DNA of 64,000 nt from Galeruca laticollis (lineage: Eukaryota > Arthropoda > Insecta > Coleoptera > Chrysomelidae), in contig OY998176.1 in the NCBI GenBank assembly GCA_963921935.1, positions 83,058,960-83,122,959 of the forward strand, given 5' to 3'. A program made the position numbers and the translations under genes. The notes below the pieces were generated by a model, which saw only the letters and a list, made by a program, of their open reading frames with translations, did no database searches and was not told where the DNA came from. How positions within the stretch are numbered: the stretch's first letter is position 1; the number at the start of each line of letters is the position of its first letter. Shown here piece by piece: positions 55,590 through 64,000 of this stretch.

Positions 55590-56645
55590 AAAAGTAAATA
55601 AAAATGTCCGACAAGTAATCAACCAGTTGATTAATAATCTAATGGTCAATTAGTGAGTAAAAAAAAAGAATTAAAATGGAAATTTTCCACAGAAAACTGC
55701 CGGTATTTCCTCATAAACGTTTCCATGAACAAACTATAAAAAATGTTATAGAAATTGAAAATTCAAGTTAAAAACCGTATTAATAAATCCTGTATTTCAC
55801 ATCTCTCTGTGAACCCCTTTTGTGAAAAAACAATCAACCAAATATTCACCAAACCTTGTCTATATTACAGAAATTTCTCATTTCCGGTTTCAAATCGTTG
55901 TTTTTCCTTTACAACCCCTACAATCATTGGAACAGGCAACGCAGCCCCATCCATGTGATAATTTGACCGGCTCGCGCCAGCGCTCTCTTCATTCCGTTCG
56001 GTATTGATCGGCTCGATGACGTCACGGCTACTTGTGAATGATCCACTACACAAATTGTTTGTAATTTGTATAAACAGACAAGCGACAAGCCATTTTGCTC
56101 CTTAGAGACTGATTCATAAGGGCGATCCATGCGCGTCTTCAGATTAATTCTACTTAGCAATGTGTGCTGGCGATATTTAATTATTTGGAGTAGGATAGGT
56201 TTAATTTTCCCCTCCTGGGGGACCTATAAATGGATTTTGGGAATTTAAAAATGCCGATACAAATAATTTGGAAATATTTTAGAGCATGGCAACAATCTCC
56301 ACTATTTTCACTTTTTGTTAAAGCGCAAAAAACTGCTACACTATTAGTATTGCTTATTTCAGGGCGACCAGAGCTTCTAATTGAAGAAAATGCTTACATA
56401 AGATTTTTAGGTCAATATACCTAAATTTTTTATTTTGTTTGAAAAAATTAAGAAAAATAAATGGAGAATGTCCTGTTTGATACTAACAGTTGGATTTGGC
56501 CTGATTTGATACCAAAGGTTGCACTATAATGAGATGTAAAATAAAGAACATGTATTTTGGAATGGATTCACTGATAAAAGAATACAATATTGAAATTAAT
56601 TCAAGAAAAGGTATAATCAAAAATATTTTATTGAACATAATATAC
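55590..56645. other. no gene recognised
   Basis: Mixed-composition spacer. Short antisense frames around 55755-56160 and 56230-56424 show no known domain. Confidence 0.45.
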
Positions 56646-56648
56646 ACA

Positions 56649-57666
56649 TTATACAAGATGGCATTTCTTCAATAAACTCATAGGTAGCTTCTGCCGTTTC
56701 ATCCACGTTTGCCCATCCGTTTTCTTCTTCCTGACCTGGTTGCTCTTGCTCAAGAATTTATTAGAGAGAATAGTTGCATAAAAACTGATTCCTCCGAGAG
56801 ATATCCAAGTAGCCCCAAAGTGTTTTGTAAGAAGTTTGTCAACATCTTTAAGCTTCAGGGTATTGACTTGTTGGAAACCACCTTTTATACTGGCAGGGTC
56901 GATCATGTGAAGACTTTTCCCCTTCCTTACGACACTTTTAAAAGTTAATAATTTTGGTAATACAATTCACCTCTAATAAAAACATTTCCTGTTTTAAATT
57001 TTACAAGAAAAATGCCATATTCCTGTGGGTTTCAATACACCTGAGATGGTTTCTTTCCAATTAAATACGTTGCAATTTTGTCCCTAATAGATAACCGTCC
57101 CATTTATGGAAAATAGCTCTATATGGGTTTCTGGCTGCGTTATAACCTCTAAATTTTTTATCCCTTCCTCAATATTACCGAAAATCAGCAGTAAGAAATG
57201 AATGGCCAACTACTTCAACATTCTGAATATGTTCTGGCGTTTTCTCCGAAAGCCATTTGCAGCACATTCCAATGATTATCGTATTATTGTTTTTCCCACT
57301 GGAACCATCTGCGATCAGCCTGACTACAGTTACAGTAGGATCAAACACGATTTTCTTTGGTCTGTCAATGACAGCGGAAGAAACTTCATTGGTACCTTTC
57401 CCACATTCGTTCTCTATCCAATAATAAGAAAGAACAATGGTGAAAGTGTACAGTTGCTTTGAGTAGTAAGCAGTTTGATCTGGAATCTTAGGGAGTATAA
57501 GATTCTTCTGGCAATTGAAAGATATTGTTATCAAATCATCCTTAGCTTCTTTAAGCAACTGAAAAAAGGAATTTGCTCTTCGCTTATGAACTTTCTTCTC
57601 AATAATTAAGTTAGTCTTCTCCTCTTCATTTGTATATCTCTCAATCTTCTCAGAGAATTGTGTCAC
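56649..57666 (-). pseudogene. insect-expanded, probably transposon-derived protein of unknown function
   Basis: The first frame (57666-57175, 163 codons) has HKRRANSFFQLLKEAKDDLI, KNLILPKIPDQTAYYSKQLY, a DGSSGKNNN motif and VEVVGHSFLTAD. A second frame (56906-56649) has the usual end KGGFQQVNTLKLKDVDKLL. I recognise this as a family present in many insects as uncharacterised proteins, with a (S)D-x-C/S-x-G-Q/K-N-x-N acidic motif and a GHS motif spaced like an RNase H-fold nuclease. The function is not known to me. Here the middle (57170-56910) is frameshifted and the N-terminus absent, so it is a pseudogene fragment. Confidence 0.55.
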
Positions 57667-57669
57667 TTC

Positions 57670-58370
57670 ACGTTACGTCATTGCTGCAAGCCATTTGATT
57701 GGTCAAAACGGTGAATCTGATTCTAAATGGGTAATGGAGATTGCCGGCTCTGATTCTCAGGTAATGTTTTAATGCGCGTCCTTTGATACAAGGGCACTCA
57801 TTTTAATTATTCCACTCAATAATTCAAAATTTTGGTTATTTCGACTGGATATTTTTCACTCGATATAATTGATACATAAAACATTATCATTTGTAAAATA
57901 TTTAAAGTATTTTAAAATAAAATCCCCTTTCATTTCATCCCCTTTACACAGTGCGTTAGTTGCTCGAAAACCGTTTGGCTAATGGTGTTGATTTAAAATG
58001 CAGGCTATGCCACCTGCTTTTTGATTACATTACAATGGCACACGGGACACCTGCATTTTGTTGCTACTTTTATACAGAGACGGACTGTATGCATTTTTCT
58101 CAGTGCTCGTTAGAAAACTAATTACATAGGGGAGAGTCTTGAACAGTGGCACACCTTATTATATAAAAAGATGAATCATTCAAAATATTTTTTTTGAAAA
58201 GGTGATACTATACTAGTTTTATAGAACTTTCGGCATCATAGCAACCTAATACTTGAAGTGAAAACAGCGCTTACAATGTGGCCATTGTACTATCAATGAT
58301 AGTGCAGTGGCCATATCTACATGGAACACTGGGCACATCTCAAATAGATTAAAAATGGGTCAGAAAAATG
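57670..58370. other. no gene recognised
   Basis: A+T-rich. It contains a small CAGTGGC-type motif at about 58145 and 58305 that resembles the GTGGCCACTG repeats near 61636-61684 and might mark the ends of the interrupted Tigger element. Confidence 0.35.
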
Positions 58371-58374
58371 ATAT

Positions 58375-58910
58375 TTATTTCAAAGAAAGTATATTACAGA
58401 TTTTATTTACATTGTACAATGACAAATCTACAGGAAAAGAGGAAAGATTAGCCGTTCTGGATATTCCTCTGAGATTTTCAGGCTGCATCAAATGAAGAAT
58501 AATATCATCGGCTGGAACGGTCGATATGTCTGGAACATTTGGGTATATAAAGTTGCTTCCTTTTCGCCTAAGAAACGTTATATTGTCTAACTCATTCAAT
58601 ATGCGACCAACATAATATTTAACTGTTTTTTTTACTAATACAAAACAGTCTTCAGTTATCGTTGACAGATCATTCATTAGAAGATTATCTTCTTCTTCCG
58701 GCTGTTGTCTTCATTCTAACCCTCTTTATTTATTATTTGTATGTCTGTTACGGTTGAAGCGATGAAGTCATCGTCGTTAAATATGTTTCAGTTCAACGGG
58801 AATATCCCAGTCGATCAAAATCCTTAATGCTAAAGGATAATCCTCACCCACATTTTCTGCGATATCGTAAATTGTAACTCGTTTCCCTGGAATATTTAAA
58901 GTTCATTTCA
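58375..58910 (-). pseudogene. Tigger/pogo transposase, C-terminal part (interrupted copy)
   Basis: Minus order from 58910: GKRVTIYDIAENVGEDYPLA, NIFNDDDFIASTVTD (end of the pogo catalytic region and the G-x-x-P-x-N-x-x-x-F-x-D-x-D-F block), then in the frame 58677-58375 the C-terminal domain CFVLVKKTVKYYVGRIL, NVPDISTVPADDI, GISRTANLSSFPVDLSLYNV. It belongs downstream of the N-terminal part at 60690-61590. The stretch from LQPLD to PGKR is missing. Confidence 0.7.
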
Positions 58911-58914
58911 AAGT

Positions 58915-60690
58915 AGTTGATAGCACAGAGCGCCTATAGTAAACGGAAAACGGAGGTCGGGTATCTCAAAAAATGTTATCTCTTATTTATGTTTTACAAT
59001 GTATCTAGACTAAGAAGAAAGAAATTGTGACCGGTAATCCGCCAAATAACAATAGGTAATAAAATGCAAATGAAAGCATACGCAGGTAATCAAACGGTCC
59101 ATATCCGTAGAACAGGGTTATTTTTGATTTTTGCTTAACGTTTATTATAATTCATATTATAATGATATAAAAAATTATAATAAATAATTGCAGGTTAACT
59201 ATAATATATACAGCATTATTAACTAAATTCTTCATCAGAAAAACCTGAAGAGTCGTCTTGTCATAAGTTAATAATTAACTGTTCGATCTCTGTAGTTTCG
59301 TCGATTAAGTCGTCAAGATCCCACATTTTCCCCTCCTCAGTTATAACATGTTTTATGGCGCTTTGCCAGTTTTCGGCAGTCACTTTCGCCAATGAATCCA
59401 TCAAAAGTTGCCGTACTTCTTGAAGTTTCAAAGTTTTGTTGTTCCTGGCAAAATAACCTTTGACTTGTGCCCAAATAAGCTCTATTGGGTTCAGCTCACA
59501 ATGGTAAGGGGGTAAGCGATGTACAATAATAACACCTCTACTTTTTGCCATCTTATCGGTTACTAATTTTTTAAACTCTGCCTTACGCTGTCTAACAATT
59601 TGCAAAAGTTCTTTTTTCACCATTGTATCATCTAAATGTATGGCTTTACACTGCAACCACTCAATTATCGCCGCTTTTCCCATGAACTTGTGGGAAGCTT
59701 CTCTACTAATCGAGAATGATAGCTGGCGTTATCCATTACAATAATTAAATTCTGGGGAATGTATTCGATGATTTGTTGGAAATATTCCTCAAAAACGTCA
59801 GCCGTCATTACTTCGTGGTAGTCTTTGGTTGAATTGGATTGAAATTCCAATAATCCTTGATCCAAAAATCCGTTTTCACTGCCTATATGGGTTATCATAA
59901 GCATGAGTCCCTTTCCCGACGGAAGTCTTAATCCTGTTGACCAACCCTCCATGACAGCTTGTCGGGTATTCAGTATATTTTTATCTTGCCAGACTTTCGA
60001 TACGGTGTGTCCTTCATTTAGCTAGGTTTCATCCAAATAGAAAATATTCTTACATTCGTTGAGACATTTTCGGATTCTCGTCTCCAGCAGACAATATCCG
60101 GCCTATCAATAATTAAAGATTTTCTGTTCTTTCTGTTCTGTTTTTCCCACCGAAAGTTCATTCCATGAAGAATTCTTCATACTCTAGTTCTTGATAGTTG
60201 TGGCAGGTATTCGACATTCTGGGCGGCTTGCACAATCTTGTCCAATGTTGGTACTTCTTTTGCGAAATACATACCATGCACTATTCTACGTACACTGTTT
60301 TTGACATCGTCGCCAATTTCTAATGGTTTCTTCCCCGGGTGTGGAATAGGTTCACCGAGGTTCCGGCATTTTCTATCACGTAAAAATCTATAAATCGTTG
60401 ATTCTCCAACCCTATCATATTGGCACAGTTCGTAATTATGTCGCGAACAGAACTTGTGGGGTTTTGGTGCACAAGAGCATCATGAACGTTCAGGATTCAT
60501 TTTTTCCCGCAAAGAATATGCACTTTTGCTCGTTGAATAGGAATTGGAGAAAAACTTGAAGCCATCCTTATTAGACGAACAGACGTTACTTGCTAGTTGC
60601 CGAATACTAACTACTTCAAATTTTATTCTATACAGGTAGTTAGGTTTAAATATTAACAGGAAATTGGGTTGTACCTGTATAGGTTACGGG
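58915..60690 (-). mobile_element. IS630-like DNA transposon inserted within the Tigger element
   Basis: The transposase at 59255-60565 and its flanks lie exactly between the two halves of a Tigger transposase that share orientation. Clear terminal inverted repeats were not resolved; the right flank has CAGGTA/TACCTG motifs at 60635-60700. Borders are therefore approximate. Confidence 0.6.
59255..60565 (-). pseudogene. IS630-like (DDE_3) transposase, decayed
   Basis: N-terminus MASSFSPIPIQRAK near 60565; HTH region GESTIYRFLRDRKCRNLGEP and IGDDVKNSVRRIVHGMYFAK; ILHGMNFRW; first Asp in IFYLDET (60035) followed by a stop where Trp is usual; KVWQDKNILNTRQAVMEGW; ENGFLDQGLLEF; IVMDNASYHS (second Asp, 59740); RLPPYHCELNPIELIWAQVK (third acid, Glu, 59490); C-terminus MWDLDDLIDET to 59261. 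At least three frame changes (60170, 60060, 59680) and stops. The acidic triad D-D-E is still readable. Family: IS630/Tc1 relatives common in insects. A 196-bp piece (60204-60399) is copied at 62495-62690. Confidence 0.85.
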
Positions 60691-61590
60691 GCAGGTACAC
60701 AGAAAAAAGGAATGTTTGAATATAGTATAACAAAATAACTAGTATGAGGCAGTAGAGTTAGTAATATTACATGAATTTCTTTAGCTAACTTTATGATTTG
60801 CATAGAAATGTGATCTTCATGATTATTCATAATTACTAATAGGTGCTGGTGATTCAGCTGTGGGTTTGGCATATCTAATAAAATGCTGAAACCGTTGCAC
60901 AAAGATTTCCGGCATTATCCAGTCTGATGTTGAAGCGATCCCTACATTTCCGGAAGCAGCATTCTTAATAATATAATCCTTGTAATTTTTCCGAGGGAAC
61001 ATTAAAAGGGGAGGGATATTATTTCCAACCGCGTTGATGCAACCTATCATTGTGACAAAAGTTCCCAGTTCACTAGATGTTATTAGGCCAACTTGTTTTT
61101 GACCTTTCCTGACGATGACTTTTCCTGCTGGTTGAACGGTTGTAAGCCCCGTTTCGTCCGTCCTAATTTGTTCATTTCATATATTTCGCGAACATTATCA
61201 AAAAATATTTGGACGACTGGCTTGTTAAAGCCCTTAGCTCACCTAACAACGTAGCTTCTACCGATCTTAAGGATAACTTCTTTCGCGTTAAACCACAATC
61301 TACCTGCAGTTTCATTTTTGTCCCACGACGATGGTAATTTTTCCCATTCGCCAATGCTAAATCATCCGCTAAATTCCTTGCACATTTAGGATTCAAACCG
61401 TGATGCAGTTTTGCCATGCTTAATATTTCTTCTTCTTCTATAGAATATATTTGGTTTACAGTATAATTGAGTACTAACCTTGGTGCTCATTCTCCATTTT
61501 CTACGTCACGAAGTGCGTTGCGCATGGTCTCAGCACAAGTTTTAGCTATTATTTTATCTGTTTTTTGCGACAAGGCATCTTGTAGCATTT
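60690..61590 (-). pseudogene. Tigger/pogo transposase, N-terminal and catalytic part (interrupted copy)
   Basis: Minus order: ALRDVENGE and IIAKTCAETMRN (psq-like HTH, about 61560-61490), LNPKCARNLADDLALANGKN, KKLSLRSVEATLLGELRALT (CENP-B/Tc5 HTH), then with shifts IRTDETGL (first Asp, about 61155), GKVIVRKGQKQVG, MIGCINAVGNNIPPLLMFPR, WIMPEIFVQRFQHFI, NNHEDHISMQIIKLAKE (second acid; D of the usual DNHESH is N) and HVILLTLLPHTS. It ends at the IS630-like insertion. Confidence 0.8.
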
Positions 61591-61635
61591 CTGCAAAAAA
61601 AAACGGTCAAAGCTTGAGCAAAATAATTATGAAGG

Positions 61636-61686
61636 TACAGTGGCCACCCCTTTTTGAGATTTACAAAGTAGTGGCCACTGTACTTA
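61636..61686. repeat. short inverted repeat GTACAGTGGCCAC / GTGGCCACTGTAC
   Basis: Two 13-bp perfect arms around a spacer of about 22 bp. It lies just upstream (minus sense) of the Tigger N-terminus and may be part of that element's subterminal sequence. Confidence 0.5.
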
Positions 61687-61689
61687 CAG

Positions 61690-62388
61690 TAGATGGTGAC
61701 GACTGTACCATTAGTCACCCCTTCAAATTAAAAATAGCTTACAAAAAAAGTTATGAAAAGGGTGTAGGAAAATAAATATGTCAAAAGATACTTACATAAA
61801 TTGGGTAGCGTTTGCCACGGGCTTTACTTTTTTCTCGATGAAAACACTAAAAAATTACACAAATACTTTCCCGAAATATGTTTACAACGCATTCTAAATT
61901 TTGAGGTTAGGCAATTACCCAAGGGAAGGATTCAAGGATACTGCAACTAACATCATGAATAGAAAATGCAATTGATTACAACCTTATTCGCTAGATAGCG
62001 AGACACAATCTTTGTAAATAAAAATTATGTGAGTTTGTGACCACAGTCTCCTTACACACTGGCAAATCTCTTAGACTCCCCCTCATATTTTCCAGAATGA
62101 AAGGAAACAAAACATTCTAATTAAATATATCAATTTCTTTACTCTATTACAATGCTTTTGATACGTTTTATTGTACGTTTAAGTGTGACAATAGAAGGAA
62201 AAAAGAAATGTAATTAAGAATGCAAATTATCAAATTAATGCACATTAAAGAAATCTGTGGCAACTTAAATACCCAATACCCAGTATGGCTTCCTCTATTA
62301 TCTGAACTAATACATTTTCTCAGTGATAGGCTGAAAAGACTTAACAAAACTGACTTTTAACGCACGAAAATAGTTTCTGTTTTACAAG
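61690..62388. other. no gene recognised
   Basis: A+T-rich spacer. Nothing supported. Confidence 0.45.
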
Positions 62389-62796
62389 GAAACAAGAAAG
62401 TTTGTAATTTGAAATAGAGCATCAGCTATGCACTCCATCCTACCCTACCACCTACCACTCTCCCAATTTCTAGGCACTTACTTAAGCAGCTTGGCAGGTA
62501 TTCGACATTCTGGGCGGCTTGCACAATCTTGTCCAATGTTGGTACTTCTTTTGCGAAATACATACCATGCACTATTCTACGTACACTGTTTTTGACATCG
62601 TCGCCAATTTCTAATGGTTTCTTCCCCGGGTGTGGAATAGGTTCACCGAGGTTCCGGCATTTTCTATCACGTAAAAATCTATAAATCGTTGAAACAAGAA
62701 AGTTTGTAATTTGAAATAGAGCATCAGCTATGCACTCCATCCTACCCTACCACCTACCACTCTCCCAATTTCTAGGCACTTACTTAAGCAGCTTGG
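62389..62796. repeat. 196-bp insertion flanked by 106-bp direct repeats
   Basis: 62389-62494 and 62691-62796 are identical direct repeats of 106 bp (start GAAACAAGAAAGTTTG, end TTAAGCAGCTTGG). Between them, 62495-62690 is an identical copy, same orientation, of 60204-60399 from the IS630-like transposase (CAGGTATTCGACATTC to ATAAATCGTT). The open minus frame here is only that copied coding piece. Confidence 0.9.
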
Positions 62797-64000
62797 TACC
62801 GAGTATACGTGAAAAGTTTATAACTGGTGCCATCTAATGTAAATTGTCTGAACTAACAAATTTTCCCACTAGCTCAAACACTCGAAAATAGTTTCATCTT
62901 GACGAGAAATGAGAAAAAAAAGACATTTCTCCACTGCGGTAAAAGCCAATTTATGTGGTCTCTAGCTCACACTTAACTAAGCGGACGGCTATTTTGAGAC
63001 GCTCTATATATTTTTAATTATAGCAAACGTAAACTAAAAACTTAGAATACGGCGCCTGTATGCTATATTTCTGGACATTTATTATAGTCACATTTTTTCC
63101 TTTTTAACCTAAAATACCCTTTCAAAAAAAGGACCTGATCCGTTCTCCAAAAACCAAAGCGAAAATGCAAAAGATGGAAATAGTAAGTCTTGAATGTAAA
63201 CATCGGCGACGAAGATCGGCGAAACGTTACAAAGTGACAAAAACCACACGAGCTATTAAGAGAACCAACTTTTAAAGGTGATAGCCGACAATTAAACGAG
63301 GATAGTTACAAACCGAGCACGCGATACCGACGCTAAAGCGGACCGGCAGAAGAGATGTTCCCCTTTAAGAGAGCGATCTGGCGTGCGGGCCACACGCCCA
63401 ATACGCAGGGACGGATTTAGAATGGATTTAGTGACCGAGCGTGGGAATTTTTATTTTAAGATAAAATTTACAGTTATAATTGGATTCAATGTTTAGGCAT
63501 TTCCATTTTATTAAGATAGTTTGTTGTAAATGTTTTTTTATTTAGAATTTAAATTTTTATATCTGAATTGGAAAATTTTATACTGTTCATTGCTTTTTTG
63601 ATTTGAACCCATAACAGAAACATTAAATACTAGAATTATTATTTAATGTAAATTCAAGTTATGTTCACCCAATTATTTATTTTATTTGTAAATAAATCTA
63701 CATCATCCTTATTTAGTGTTTGTTCAAGTTGAGTTAATTCTACATTTTGTCAACTGATGAACAACCATAGTAGTGACATAAAGCAACCATTTCAAGACTA
63801 TAATACTACTTCAATTAGGAAACTAAAATAATAGATTAGCTCTCGATAAAATTTAAAAAGATCAGGCAGTCCTGTTTGAATCGCCACTCCGTAAAAGGAT
63901 CGTATTTTGCAATTAAAAGCTGATAGATATACGCTAGTTGAGTATCTTTGGCGCGCAGCGCTCGCGCTGCCTACCGGATTTTCTTTTAAATTCAAGGATT
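62797..64000. other. no gene recognised
   Basis: A mildly G+C-richer stretch at 63160-63420 and A+T-rich sequence elsewhere. No ORF with recognisable similarity, no repeat pair within the window. Confidence 0.45.

Noticed and set aside
55865..56160. Antisense frames as a small protein-coding gene
   Set aside because: Two overlapping frames with no recognisable family and no independent support.

Overview
The window reads as non-genic DNA from an A+T-rich, transposon-packed insect genome. The mix of piggyBac, pogo/Tigger, Tc1/mariner, Merlin, hAT, Crypton-like tyrosine recombinases, RTE-, Jockey/CR1- and R1-like non-LTR retrotransposons, and a gypsy/errantivirus-type LTR element is typical of large insect genomes. 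A beetle is my guess, but the sequence does not prove it. I found no convincing host gene, rRNA, tRNA, operon or CRISPR array. Nearly all recognisable coding sequence is transposase, recombinase or reverse transcriptase, and almost all of it is broken.

Layout. 0-5 kb: right part of a decayed piggyBac, an unassigned decayed reading frame, and the N-terminus of another piggyBac. 5.4-7.1 kb: Crypton-like element 1 (minus). 8.3-10.6 kb: a Tc1 scrap and a nearly collinear pogo element (minus). 10.9-13.7 kb: Crypton-like element 2 (plus), split by a complete Merlin element with an 8-bp target duplication. 15.2-18.4 kb: LINE scraps, a DD41D mariner relative, a diverged tandem repeat and a mariner C-terminus. 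19.26-21.70 kb: an almost complete piggyBac with TTAA duplication. 24.7-29.0 kb: two inverted copies of a ~620-bp non-autonomous DNA transposon bracketing a LINE and a mariner remnant. 29.7-33.5 kb: LINE, a mariner-type element with ~200-bp terminal inverted repeats, a hAT fragment, and a tandem-repeat foldback element. 35.2-37.8 kb: a LINE with an uninterrupted 700-codon ORF, followed by a Crypton-like 3' end. 40.3-47.8 kb: a nest (RTE-like LINE, containing a tandem-repeat element, containing a Jockey/CR1-like LINE and a 153-bp perfect palindrome). 47.8-50.1 kb: another RTE-like LINE. 50.3-55.6 kb: an errantivirus-like LTR element with an env relic next to its primer-binding site, invaded by an R1-like LINE which is itself invaded by a Jockey-like LINE. 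56.6-61.6 kb: an insect-expanded transposon-type protein, and a Tigger element split by an IS630-like element. 62.4-62.8 kb: a 196-bp copy of part of that IS630-like transposase between 106-bp direct repeats.

The genes do not form a pathway. The window is a layered record of insertions, and several nests give a relative age order. The least-explained signals are the terminal hairpins and direct repeats shared by the Crypton-like elements, the dispersed AAATAAACGG tandem-repeat family, the large palindrome inside one copy of it, the iterated Merlin termini, and the 196-bp templated duplication.
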